From assembly GCF_943192915.1 (NCBI RefSeq), contig NZ_CALPCD010000002.1:124001-188000 (forward strand): a DNA stretch of 64,000 bases, given 5' to 3'. The notes under the pieces were generated by a model. The model was not told the DNA's origin. It searched no databases and saw only the letters and a program-made list of their open reading frames with translations. This stretch comes from Anaerotardibacter muris (lineage in GTDB: Bacteria > Actinomycetota > Coriobacteriia > Coriobacteriales > Eggerthellaceae). This document shows, piece after piece, positions 1 to 9,523 of the stretch. Both the position numbers and the translations under genes were made by a program. Position 1 is the first letter of the stretch; the number at the start of each line of letters is the position of its first letter.

Positions 1-19
1 GTAAGACCAATGGGGCCAA

Positions 20-643
20 CTATGCTGCGTTCGAAAGCTCAGAGGCGCCTGCGGAAAGCGTCTGCTGGAGCGCATCCACATCGCCGAGGATCGCATCGCG
101 AAGTGCTTTCTTGCCTTCTTCAGTAGCGAGCACGTCACCCGATTCCTCTTGAGTAGGAACCGTAACAGTGGTGTTGACCGCCTCTTCGTTCTTCAGCTGA
201 TCGATGATCATGCTCGCAAGATGCTCCCGCATCTCGTCTTCCGACGCACCCCTGGATAATGCGCTGAACAAGTACTGGGGCATTTCAGAATTCGCATTCT
301 TGATCGCAGAGACGAGCTGCTTAGAATGGATGGATACCTCGACATCGATCGTACCTGTTTCAGAGTTTTCCTTTGCGCCCTTGATCTCATACGAGAAGTC
401 CTCGATCATCGCAGAAGCCAGCTCTTGTTCATCGACGCCCATATTGGTGATCTCGTTCGATTCAGAGCTATTCAGCAGATCGAGCGTGCCACTCTTGTAG
501 TCTTCCAGCATCGACTTAACAGCATCTTCGGCTTGCTGCTCTTTCGACTGACAGCCCGAAAGCGCCACTGCCGCGCCAAGAACGAGCGCGAGCGCCACCA
601 AGAATGCGATGATGCGATGCGTTGTACGTGCGGTCTCTTTCAT
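20..643 (-). CDS. Putative secreted lipoprotein
   Basis: The protein is about 207 residues. It has an N-terminal hydrophobic segment ending in a lipobox-like LSGC, so it is probably exported and lipidated. The rest is hydrophilic, acidic and helix-prone, without a catalytic motif I recognise. An upstream in-frame start at 658 exists, but GGAGGGG lies about 6 bases before the methionine at 643, so I chose that one. It sits just downstream of enolase on the same strand, separated by a hairpin. The family resembles the unnamed small lipoproteins of Gram-positives that carry a single globular domain. Function unknown. Confidence 0.75.
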   Translation of the reverse strand: MKETARTTHRIIAFLVALALVLGAAVALSGCQSKEQQAEDAVKSMLEDYKSGTLDLLNSSESNEITNMGVDEQELASAMIEDFSYEIKGAKENSETGTIDVEVSIHSKQLVSAIKNANSEMPQYLFSALSRGASEDEMREHLASMIIDQLKNEEAVNTTVTVPTQEESGDVLATEEGKKALRDAILGDVDALQQTLSAGASELSNAA

Positions 644-663
644 GAAAATCCCCTCCAATGTTC

Positions 664-693
664 AAAGGGGCTCCGACCCAGCGAAGCCCCTTT
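664..693 (-). terminator. Hairpin between enolase and lipoprotein genes
   Basis: Inverted repeat with 9-base arms (AAAGGGGCT and AGCCCCTTT) and a 12-base loop. Only a short T run follows on the minus strand, so it may be a weak terminator after enolase. Confidence 0.55.
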
Positions 694-712
694 CAGTACC
701 TTTAGTCGCGCT

Positions 713-2098
<1,386 letters not shown>

Positions 2099-2116
2099 CT
2101 ATTGCGGCAGCAGATA

Positions 2117-2809
2117 CTATATTTTGTGTTTTGGGGTTCGACCAGGGTCATTCAGGCTCGTGCGTCGAGCTGCGCCGTAGCAGCGTGCATCCATAGCTTC
2201 CGCCACCGTATTCGCCTGGCGGAAGAAACCCACGAACAGCGGAATGAGCACCACCATCCAGGTCTTCAAGCGGCGCCAGAGCGAGCCCGTATCGAATTGC
2301 GCGCCACGCGAAACTTGTGCCAATTTGATGCGGCTAAGCTGCTCGAACACCAGCGGGATGAAACGCAAGGCCAGGCTGAGCGTGAAGGCCACATCGTCAA
2401 CAGGGACGCGCAAAGCGCGCAAGGGTTGCAAGATGGATGCAAGAGCATCGGTCAGCTGAGTGGATGTAGTGGTGAACGTTATGACGAAGCTGGCCACGAT
2501 AACGAGCGAGATGCGCACTACATAGCCGAGTGCATGCATGCTGCGCTCGGCCTCGAACGGAATGGAGTTGCATATCCAGATGAACACCAAGATGGCCGCC
2601 GCTGGCAACAATGTGCGCGCATACGTGCGCAGTGGAACGCGAGAGGCCAGCATAACAGCAAACAAGATCGCCGCGCACGCCCCCACCCCGATCCACGAGG
2701 GCACGCACAGAGCCACGATCGAGAACAGTATCAGTACGAGCAACTTCACCCGCGCATCGACCGCGTGCACCACGCTCCCTGTAGGTATGTACGCCATGAA
2801 GCTGTTCAT
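2117..2809 (-). CDS. ECF transporter T component (EcfT/CbiQ family)
   Basis: Membrane scaffold of an energy-coupling-factor importer, linking a substrate-binding S protein to the ATPases. The 230-residue protein has several hydrophobic segments between residues 25 and 125. It then has the cytoplasmic coupling helices typical of the family, with two Ala-Arg-Gly-like motifs (QVSRGAQFD and AMDARCYG). No EcfA ATPase or S component lies nearby, so partners must be encoded elsewhere and the vitamin or metal substrate is unknown. Its stop is about 110 bases from the enolase start. A HipA-like gene ends six bases upstream, so the two may be cotranscribed. Confidence 0.85.
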   Translation of the reverse strand: MNSFMAYIPTGSVVHAVDARVKLLVLILFSIVALCVPSWIGVGACAAILFAVMLASRVPLRTYARTLLPAAAILVFIWICNSIPFEAERSMHALGYVVRISLVIVASFVITFTTTSTQLTDALASILQPLRALRVPVDDVAFTLSLALRFIPLVFEQLSRIKLAQVSRGAQFDTGSLWRRLKTWMVVLIPLFVGFFRQANTVAEAMDARCYGAARRTSLNDPGRTPKHKI

Positions 2810-2815
2810 GTTGCG

Positions 2816-4144
2816 CTATCCTAGCACACGCTTCACGCGATCGATATTCTTCTGCAAGCCTTCGAAAATGAAGTCCACGCGGCCTTGCATCGACGGATCT
2901 TCATCAAGGAGTTCACAGGCCCATTCAGGAAAACCTTCAAGCGCGCCAATATCGAGCCAGGAAGTATCGTAAACCAGACGCAGCTGACTGCTCACATCCT
3001 CGTTGAATGGTTTCGAGAGAAAATCAGCTGTGACGAATTGCAGCTCTTGCATGGACAGGTTGCACCACAGGCTCGTTCCTGTATCGAAGATGGGTGCCGG
3101 TCGATACTCTAGCGTCTCGACATTGCGTATCAATCCGAAATTGCGCCAATGGCGATCAGTGTTTGCCATGATTGCATCGATCACGATCATCTTGGAAACT
3201 GCGGCTTCCGCACCCTCAACACCAAGAGCAGCGCAACATTCGAGATAGTGGCGATGCTCGTTTCGATGAGGTTCGCGTGAAAGCACTTCATTCACATAGA
3301 CCGCAGGAATGAATTCTTCATCAGGAGAAACGAAGCAAGGGCATGAACTTACCCACGAGTTATTCCAGGTTTCTACTGCATAGGGAACATAATCGGTCGG
3401 TTGCAAAATGCGCGAACCCAGGTTGCTCGCGATAGCTTCATTGAAGGGCTCCTGGTCGTATGATGTGCCGCCTTTTAGCAAGAGGAACTCATTGTCGCGC
3501 GAAATCCAGCGTTTCGAGAGCATTCCATCCGAGGTGTTGTCAGGCGAATCCAGGCCCACATCAGCAAGCCATTCCTCAGTCTCCGCCTCAGTGAAGGGAT
3601 TACTGAAGAAGTTAACGTCCTTCCACGCTATCTTACTCTCATAGGGACGGATCCAATACTGATCTGACAGCGAAAGCCCCATACTGCGGAAAGGCAGATC
3701 ATAGGTTTCAGCGATTCCCAGCTCGGTAAGTTTCTTTTCGATGCCTGTACGCGTGCGCGGAATGGTGCGGTGTCCCCACCAATGAGTGAGCGCCTCTTTG
3801 GACGCGGAAGTGCCGCGCGGCGACATGACGGAAAGCGGGGCGCGCGAGGCATCGAAGATCTCATCAGCATCGAAGAATTGGCCTGTTGCGGAGTCGAAAC
3901 GAAAAGACAGTACTTCGTGATCGCGGTTCATCAGCATGAAGCGCGGACTATCAGAGGCGCCATGCTGCGCAGGTCTGCCAGCCTGAGGTTTCGCGCTCGC
4001 ACGGCTTTGCACACTGCGGCTATCGACCAGCCACGAATTGCCAATCTTCTCGGCATTGAGCGAGCCATTCTTGATAAGTTGCAATACGCGAGCCCTAGAA
4101 ATACCTAATTGCTCAGCAGCCTCTGCAGCGGTCATATCAAACAT
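2816..4144 (-). CDS. HTH-fused HipA-like kinase
   Basis: 442 residues. Residues 4-42 form an excisionase/MerR-like HTH (MTAAEAAEQLGISRARVLQL). The rest resembles the C-terminal kinase lobe of HipA-type Ser/Thr kinases, with a catalytic-loop pattern NTDRHWRNFG near residues 328-337 and a DFG-equivalent FDTG near 353-356. HipA phosphorylates translation factors in persistence modules and is normally held by a separate HipB antitoxin. Here no HipB gene is visible, and the fused HTH may bind the palindromes just upstream. SLSDQYWIRP near residue 158 recurs in this fused subfamily as I remember it. The role (toxin, signalling or phage-related) is inferred, not shown. Confidence 0.75.
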   Translation of the reverse strand: MFDMTAAEAAEQLGISRARVLQLIKNGSLNAEKIGNSWLVDSRSVQSRASAKPQAGRPAQHGASDSPRFMLMNRDHEVLSFRFDSATGQFFDADEIFDASRAPLSVMSPRGTSASKEALTHWWGHRTIPRTRTGIEKKLTELGIAETYDLPFRSMGLSLSDQYWIRPYESKIAWKDVNFFSNPFTEAETEEWLADVGLDSPDNTSDGMLSKRWISRDNEFLLLKGGTSYDQEPFNEAIASNLGSRILQPTDYVPYAVETWNNSWVSSCPCFVSPDEEFIPAVYVNEVLSREPHRNEHRHYLECCAALGVEGAEAAVSKMIVIDAIMANTDRHWRNFGLIRNVETLEYRPAPIFDTGTSLWCNLSMQELQFVTADFLSKPFNEDVSSQLRLVYDTSWLDIGALEGFPEWACELLDEDPSMQGRVDFIFEGLQKNIDRVKRVLG

Positions 4145-4156
4145 AGCTAGATCCTT

Positions 4157-4228
4157 AATACTTCTAAATCTATAAGTATTATATCAAACTTATATTTTCA
4201 AAAATACTTATAGGTTTATAAGTATTTT
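4157..4228. promoter_or_regulatory. Two palindromic operators in a divergent promoter region
   Basis: Two inverted repeats share the half site AATACTT/AAGTATT. The first has 7-base arms at 4157-4163 and 4174-4180. The second is a perfect 12-base-arm palindrome at 4201-4212 and 4217-4228 with spacer GGTT. They lie between the HipA-like gene (minus) and the rightward gene at 4408. This fits autoregulation by the HTH domain of the HipA-like protein; that link is inferred. Confidence 0.6.
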
Positions 4229-4407
4229 ATCTATGAACCAACAAAAGCGAAGAACAAAATTGACAAACCGAAAAATCTTGATTTATTCTAAGCATGTTCT
4301 TGCACAAGAACTTTTATCAAGAACTGGCGAGAGACTTAGCTCTTTGACCCAGTGCCAACCTACCAATAGGCAAGGTGGTAATGCTGAGATCGATGAAAGG
4401 AACAGTT

Positions 4408-4935
4408 ATGACTATCTCTGCAAAACAAAACAACAACCATAAACCCCATATGCTTCTCTCTTTTAGGCGTGTAAAGAACTTCTATACACCCGTAGTTCAC
4501 GTCAACTCAACTTCAACAAACGTAACTTCTAGTCTTAAATATCAAGTTGAAGAATCTCTCAAGGACTTAGAATCCGAGCTTAGAGAACGAGGTAAGGACT
4601 ATGTGTTGCATCTTGAGCAAGACGATCGCGAGGTTATGCGTAGATGGGATGTCTATTTGAACGGAGAGCACTTCGCGACATTCGATGAAGATTACGCTTA
4701 CGACTGCTTTGATATCAGCGGGACTCATTTCAAGGATAGTATTGCAGCTCTAATTGAGCTGTCTGAAATTGAACCCCTAACCGAACTCGAAAGAGAGATC
4801 TATGATGCCCAAATCAAAGCTGCAAAGATGATCAAACATTCGAAGTTCTCTGACCGAGTCAACTCCCTAACAAAAGAAGAAGCTAGCTTGCACAAGGATC
4901 TGGACAGAGCATTCAGCCGCATAAAAAGAATGTAA
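4408..4935 (+). CDS. Hypothetical protein, AT-rich island
   Basis: 175 residues, not recognised. The middle contains a predicted beta-rich stretch (RRWDVYLNGEHFATFDEDYA) followed by helices rich in Glu and Lys. No membrane segment or signal peptide is visible. The start at 4408 is chosen over 4375 because AAAGGA sits seven bases before it. The gene is visibly AT-richer than enolase or the ribosomal genes, suggesting acquisition. It is divergent from the HipA-like gene and ends at a bidirectional hairpin shared with the convergent gene at 4987. Confidence 0.6.
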   Translation: MTISAKQNNNHKPHMLLSFRRVKNFYTPVVHVNSTSTNVTSSLKYQVEESLKDLESELRERGKDYVLHLEQDDREVMRRWDVYLNGEHFATFDEDYAYDCFDISGTHFKDSIAALIELSEIEPLTELEREIYDAQIKAAKMIKHSKFSDRVNSLTKEEASLHKDLDRAFSRIKRM

Positions 4936-4938
4936 AAC

Positions 4939-4972
4939 AAAATGTGTCCGGGGATTCTCCCGGACACATTTT
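4939..4972. terminator. Bidirectional terminator
   Basis: A hairpin with arms GTGTCCGGG and CCCGGACAC and a 6-base loop is flanked by an A run on the left and a T run on the right. It lies between convergent stops at 4935 and 4987. Confidence 0.85.
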
Positions 4973-4986
4973 CTAAACCAGTAGTT

Positions 4987-5517
4987 TTATAGATACCGTC
5001 TAAGAGCTCTTCGTTCCAAGTTTTCCTTTTCATATGCTGCATCCTCAAGAATTTTATCTACAAAGACTGGTATATCGCTCAGTGCGGTCTTCTTTAACCA
5101 GCGAAGCTTGTCCATGTTTTCTTGCTTGATCATTTGGTTAAAGGAAACATGTATAGCATTTCGAAGGTCTTTAGCGATCTTTTCGATCTCAATAAGCTCA
5201 TCTTTGTTCAATTGAACAAACCTTATAAAGCTTTTCACATCTAAAAAACTTTTAAACGGTTCTTCTCCTAAATATGCGCGGATAGGTGGCGAATAGTCTC
5301 TAATATGGCAGACAAAGCGAAATGTCGAAATTTCGCCTGGCTCCTTCTCTCCAGAATGTATCTGCTGTCCTTCTTCTATCCACTTGTCTAGGAGCTGCTC
5401 AATAGCTTCTGGTGTATCGGCCTCCTCCTTAACTTCCGCGATTAACTCGTAATAAGGGCGTTCGGCGCCTTCTTTCATCCTTGGAACTCTAGCTTCCTTA
5501 GTCAAAACAAGCTTCAT
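4987..5517 (-). CDS. Hypothetical protein, AT-rich island
   Basis: 176 residues, not recognised. It is charged and mostly helical, with a Glu-rich N-terminal half and a basic C terminus (ERRALRRYL). No membrane segments or catalytic motif are visible. GAAGGGAGA precedes the start at a normal distance. It lies downstream of the 312-residue unknown at 5610-6548 on the same strand with a 92-base gap, so the two may form a leftward operon in the island. Confidence 0.6.
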   Translation of the reverse strand: MKLVLTKEARVPRMKEGAERPYYELIAEVKEEADTPEAIEQLLDKWIEEGQQIHSGEKEPGEISTFRFVCHIRDYSPPIRAYLGEEPFKSFLDVKSFIRFVQLNKDELIEIEKIAKDLRNAIHVSFNQMIKQENMDKLRWLKKTALSDIPVFVDKILEDAAYEKENLERRALRRYL

Positions 5518-5609
5518 CCTATATCTCCCTTCTTACAGACCCGCCAAGAAATATTATGGTTTCCTAAATATACCCGAGAGGTTTATTTACTTTACGCTAA
5601 TACAAATCA

Positions 5610-6548
5610 TCAGCCGAGATCCAGCTTTTTTACCTTTCTGGAAATTGAGCTGCGCAAGTTATACGAGGCCTTAAGCGCTTGTTCGTGTCTAGCATCTCTT
5701 TTTGCTTGAAAAACATAATCCAATACAGCGCTATCCTTATGGCCGGTCGACGCTAAAAGTAGAATAACATCGCTACAATCTAACAGGTATTTTTGATATT
5801 CGTCGCATAGGTCCGATGGCCCGCTCAAGAAGAAGTTGGTAATTCCTCGAATCGCAAACTTGCCTTCCTTGTCTCTAAGGATTGCAAGCTGCGTCATCTG
5901 ACGATGGTCAGAGAAAAGATCAGGACGAACATGATTGAGCAAGCTTGCAAGCTGTTTTATGTCAATGACTTCTGCTTCTGCAACCGATCGAGGGATGCCT
6001 CGAGCCTCACCATCAGAAAGGTCTTTCCATTTAAACACCTCAATCAGCCACCTGATCAAATCAGATGCTTGCTCGTCGTCTAAATTTAGAAGATTCTGAA
6101 GGTCGACGGTGTCACCTTCAAGCCATGCTTTACGACAAAAATACACTCCATTATCAACTTGTCTCGCCATTTTAGAGATCTTTTGTGCAAGTTTCTTTTT
6201 TAAGTCCTTGCCCAGATTAGTGTTGTTTAGACGGTAATAAGCAACTTCTTTATTCTCGAGTTTCATCATATAAAGAATAAAGGGCATATCCAACGTGTCG
6301 ACATCTCCCCCAGATGCTACATGCTCAGCATAAGCATCAAAGGTACTTGCCATGAGATCGTAACTAGCACAATAAATATGGGCAGGAATGGGCCTGATAT
6401 CCTTTATCCAATCCAACCCCATGCCTGATTTCTTCCAGAACCAAATAACGGGATTATCGGAGCAAAGCAAAGAAAAGAAAAGCCTGCGCCGTTCTTCAAG
6501 AAGATCCGGGCCTTCTTGCTCTTCAGGATTAATAACATGATCGTCCAT
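5610..6548 (-). CDS. Hypothetical protein divergent from the WYL regulator
   Basis: 312 residues, not recognised. It looks soluble and alpha-helical, with a conserved-looking N-terminal segment (NPVIWFWKKSGMGLDWIKDI) and a basic C terminus. The ORF could start two codons earlier with TTG, but AAAGGGTGA is better spaced for the ATG at 6548. It is divergently arranged with the WYL-domain regulator gene, a layout typical of a regulator and its target. It could be an effector of a defence or stress module, which is inference from context only. Confidence 0.6.
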   Translation of the reverse strand: MDDHVINPEEQEGPDLLEERRRLFFSLLCSDNPVIWFWKKSGMGLDWIKDIRPIPAHIYCASYDLMASTFDAYAEHVASGGDVDTLDMPFILYMMKLENKEVAYYRLNNTNLGKDLKKKLAQKISKMARQVDNGVYFCRKAWLEGDTVDLQNLLNLDDEQASDLIRWLIEVFKWKDLSDGEARGIPRSVAEAEVIDIKQLASLLNHVRPDLFSDHRQMTQLAILRDKEGKFAIRGITNFFLSGPSDLCDEYQKYLLDCSDVILLLASTGHKDSAVLDYVFQAKRDARHEQALKASYNLRSSISRKVKKLDLG

Positions 6549-6613
6549 GATCAATCACCCTTTGCGTTCGTTTGGTCAATGTCGGAAAGAGTCTAATCCT
6601 TACTAAATAAGAA

Positions 6614-6635
6614 TGAGTCCCTTTATTGGGACTCA
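6614..6635. promoter_or_regulatory. Inverted repeat between divergent genes
   Basis: An 8-base-arm palindrome (TGAGTCCC and GGGACTCA, 6-base loop) sits in the divergent promoter region between 6548 and 6714. It may be the operator of the WYL regulator; a terminator is less likely because both genes point away. Confidence 0.45.
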
Positions 6636-6713
6636 AGAAGTCAAAAGTCTCTCTATTCTGTATTTGAAATAGTTAAAACGACTCTCGACGTTTTGAGCAC
6701 AAGAGGAGCAATT

Positions 6714-7811
6714 ATGGCGAACCGACCAAATCAAAAACTCAGATTGCTGCACCTCGCAAAGATCCTCTTTGAACAAACCGACTCTAACCATGGCTTAACA
6801 ACAAAGCAAGTGATTGAAGAGCTTTACAGTGTTGGATATGAAGCTGAACGAAAGGCAATTTATCGCGATATTCGCGCTTTAAAATCGTTCGGTCTTTCGA
6901 TTCAGCAGAAGTCTGGTAAGGAATGGTACATTGCTTCGCGGCCATTCGATTTGCGTGAGTTACTGTTTATTTCGGACCTTATTCAGAGCTCGCCTACGCT
7001 AACAAAAGAGCTCACTGATACATTGCTTGCAAAGATTCACTGTTTCTGCAGCGCGAATCAAAGAAGGCTCTTTCGAAGGCAAAGCGAGACTGGGTATTCC
7101 GTAAAGCAAGATAATGAGCAGGTTTTGACCAACCTTGAACAAGTATGCAATGCACTCCAAAACAAGAGAGCGATCGAGTTCAATCCGAGCTATAGAACAA
7201 AGGGGGGCTTAAGTGACACTGACAACAAGAAATGTGTCTATCCCATTAAGGTCGAATTAAGTGAAGGCTTTTACGATGTTACCTATTTCGACCCAGCAGG
7301 CGAGTTCTCAACTTATCGCCTTGACCATATGGAACAAATCAATGTTCTTGAAGAGCATGAGAAACGCAGCCCAACAAAAAAAGAGCTGGTGCATCGATGT
7401 CAGGCAACGGTAAAAACACCTGTTGTTCTTGAATCCAAAATGGAGGATCTTTCTTTAGTTCATGACCGCTTCGGTTCTCAGACCGAAACTATTGAAAAAG
7501 CTGGTGGTTTCATTCGATCCTATGTGCGGGCTCCTCTTGACGCTTCTTTCTTTAGTTGGGTCATTCAGCATTATCCAAAAATCAGGCTAATCTCGCCAGA
7601 AAAAGCAGTAGAGGCATTCAATAAGAAGATCGAACAGATACATCGCTCCTGCAAGATGAATCGGATGCTCCTATCCTCTGGGGAGTTCAAGGAGTTGACA
7701 AGATATTTAAAACAAGCAGTTGAAGACCTGATCGAAGAAGACCGGGCAGGAGCTAAATTCGAAACCGAAGATGATTTTTGTGAGGTAGCTGCTGACAAAG
7801 TTGAGAGCTAG
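6714..7811 (+). CDS. HTH/WYL-domain transcriptional regulator
   Basis: 365 residues. The N terminus (about residues 5-75) is a DeoR-like winged HTH: LRLLHLAKILFEQT, TTKQVIEELY and AERKAIYRDIRALKSFGL are typical. The middle segment FYDVTYFDPAGEFSTYRLDHM fits a WYL-like ligand-sensing fold, although the literal WYL triplet is replaced. The C terminus matches a WCX-like extension. Such proteins often repress phage-defence operons and respond to nucleic acid or nucleotide ligands. AGAGGAG sets the start at 6714. It leads a possible three-gene operon with 7839-8312 and 8372-9412. Confidence 0.8.
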   Translation: MANRPNQKLRLLHLAKILFEQTDSNHGLTTKQVIEELYSVGYEAERKAIYRDIRALKSFGLSIQQKSGKEWYIASRPFDLRELLFISDLIQSSPTLTKELTDTLLAKIHCFCSANQRRLFRRQSETGYSVKQDNEQVLTNLEQVCNALQNKRAIEFNPSYRTKGGLSDTDNKKCVYPIKVELSEGFYDVTYFDPAGEFSTYRLDHMEQINVLEEHEKRSPTKKELVHRCQATVKTPVVLESKMEDLSLVHDRFGSQTETIEKAGGFIRSYVRAPLDASFFSWVIQHYPKIRLISPEKAVEAFNKKIEQIHRSCKMNRMLLSSGEFKELTRYLKQAVEDLIEEDRAGAKFETEDDFCEVAADKVES

Positions 7812-7838
7812 CTTAAAAATCACGAAATAAAAGATGGC

Positions 7839-8312
7839 ATGCCCCACAAACAGCCAACTGAACTTTCTTCAGGCTCTCTTTATTTTGGTTCTATAAACCG
7901 CCAGCAATACAGAGCTTATGGGCAAACTATTGGCGATGCCATCTTATTCATAGGCCCGCAAAATTATGCAGCTGCAGGCAGGAAGAAATATTTCACGGAT
8001 AGCAACTCCCGCTACAACTCGAGCAAAGGAGGAGCTTTTACTTTTGAGCCGCTCCCTCTTTCAAGCTCGTGGGAAGGGAAATATTCGAATAAGACCTACC
8101 CGCTAGATCGATATCATCACTACGAGCTTCAACGGAACACTTCAACGAGAAAAGACCGCGAGGCGCTTTATGTTGCATGCGAGCCAAATACAAAGCCACC
8201 GAACAAATCTGTGAAAGTTCATCTCGACCCCTGGATGGGCGAAGCTCAAGGCAATGCTCCCCTATTTGCCATATTTAAACACTGGCAACGGCACGCATAT
8301 AGATTCTCTTAA
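7839..8312 (+). CDS. Hypothetical protein in the WYL operon
   Basis: 157 residues, not recognised. It is rich in Tyr, Ser, Asn and basic residues and lacks membrane segments. Repeated aromatic/basic stretches (YPLDRYHHYELQR) suggest a nucleic-acid- or protein-binding role, but nothing catalytic is evident. It follows the WYL gene by 27 bases and precedes the DnaB-like gene by 59 bases. The ribosome-binding site is weak, which suggests translational coupling to the regulator or a mis-set start. Confidence 0.5.
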   Translation: MPHKQPTELSSGSLYFGSINRQQYRAYGQTIGDAILFIGPQNYAAAGRKKYFTDSNSRYNSSKGGAFTFEPLPLSSSWEGKYSNKTYPLDRYHHYELQRNTSTRKDREALYVACEPNTKPPNKSVKVHLDPWMGEAQGNAPLFAIFKHWQRHAYRFS

Positions 8313-8371
8313 TCAAATTCACCTCAACTGTTATTCAGAGTGCAACTCTAATCTTAAAAGGAGACCCTTTG

Positions 8372-9412
8372 ATGGAAAAATTAATAAACCTAGATGAAGG
8401 CCATCTAGAACTGAAAAAGCACATCTCCACTTACGCTGCAGCGCAATGTAACAGGATTCCAAATTGTTTTGCAGGTCTCAAAGGCTTAAAAACAAAAGAG
8501 GTAACTACTATCTTCTCTGACGAAGAACCTGTGGGAACCGCTTTCGCTCTGAAGATTGCAGCATTTGCTGGCATCAAAAGGTATCCAGTATTCGTAATTA
8601 TGCCAGGAGTGGATCCTAAATCATTCGATGACTTGCTACTCGGTTCTTATTATGGAGAGTTTTTATCCCAAATATCACCTAAGCTGTTGGAAACTGATCA
8701 AAAGCTATGTCGCGCTCTAGCCAAGCTTTTCTCTTATATTTACGTAACCACAAGCGAAATGAGCCAAATAGACCAGATTGGCAGAGGGATAAGTAGACTC
8801 TCTGCCGCCTTTCCTGCAGTACTTGTCTTAGACCACAGAAAACACCCGGATAAGAGCAGCAGTTTATCCGGTAAAGATTTTTTTTCAAAGCTTAAACGGC
8901 TAGCTATAAAACTCAATCTCGCAGTCCTTGTTGTTCTTGACTCAAAGGGTTCTGAACCGGATGAAATAAAAGAGGCCCAAAAAGAAAACTACAAAAGCCA
9001 CTTTATCGAGCATGTTGACAGAGCGTTAATCTTGGCTGCCAAAAATGACGAGAATATTGTTGATGTTATTGATTATGAGCAAGCTAGCAATAACAAGAGC
9101 TCTTTCAAACTCCGGGTTAAATCAAGCGGGAACTATATAAAGGTCATTGATTATTTTGAAGCGGATAAGAGCTCTCAAATAAGAAGTCTCGAGATAAGTG
9201 ATCGCATGAATATAAAAAATTCTCCTGATCGAATTACTTCAATCTTAGACAATGTCATCAGACCTATTTGTAATGAGGAAGAGCTTAACGGCTACGCGAA
9301 AATAGAAATAGGCGCTTGGACTCGTAATCGCATTCCTGAAAAACTTCGATTTACTCTTATTGTAGGTTGTGCAGCTTCAGGACTCGACGAACCAAGGTTC
9401 AGAACTTGGTAA
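8372..9412 (+). CDS. DnaB-like RecA-fold protein with degenerate P-loop
   Basis: 346 residues, not a confident match. The order of segments resembles the C-terminal domain of DnaB helicases. TIFSDEEPVGTAFALKIA (about 46-63) occupies the Walker A place but lacks the G-K-T core. YIYVTTSEM precedes a Walker-B-like FPAVLVLDH (about 147-155). KRLAIKLNLAVLVVLDSKGS and HVDRALILAAKNDENI match the sensor and later strands. If so, it is probably unable to hydrolyse ATP normally and may bind a replisome or DNA partner. AAGGAG fixes the start at 8372. It is the last gene of the WYL operon. Confidence 0.5.
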   Translation: MEKLINLDEGHLELKKHISTYAAAQCNRIPNCFAGLKGLKTKEVTTIFSDEEPVGTAFALKIAAFAGIKRYPVFVIMPGVDPKSFDDLLLGSYYGEFLSQISPKLLETDQKLCRALAKLFSYIYVTTSEMSQIDQIGRGISRLSAAFPAVLVLDHRKHPDKSSSLSGKDFFSKLKRLAIKLNLAVLVVLDSKGSEPDEIKEAQKENYKSHFIEHVDRALILAAKNDENIVDVIDYEQASNNKSSFKLRVKSSGNYIKVIDYFEADKSSQIRSLEISDRMNIKNSPDRITSILDNVIRPICNEEELNGYAKIEIGAWTRNRIPEKLRFTLIVGCAASGLDEPRFRTW

Positions 9413-9523
9413 CAATCTCAAGGATGAGAGGTTGAATTATATGCCTCTCCAAAAAATAAGGGTGCCAATCCGTATCAGCACCCAAAAACAAATATGCTTC
9501 CCAGGCAAGCACTTACAAAAACA

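Noticed and set aside
4233..4442. 69-residue plus-strand ORF beside the HipA-like operators
   Set aside because: No ribosome-binding site, overlaps the start of the gene at 4408 in another frame, and no recognisable product.
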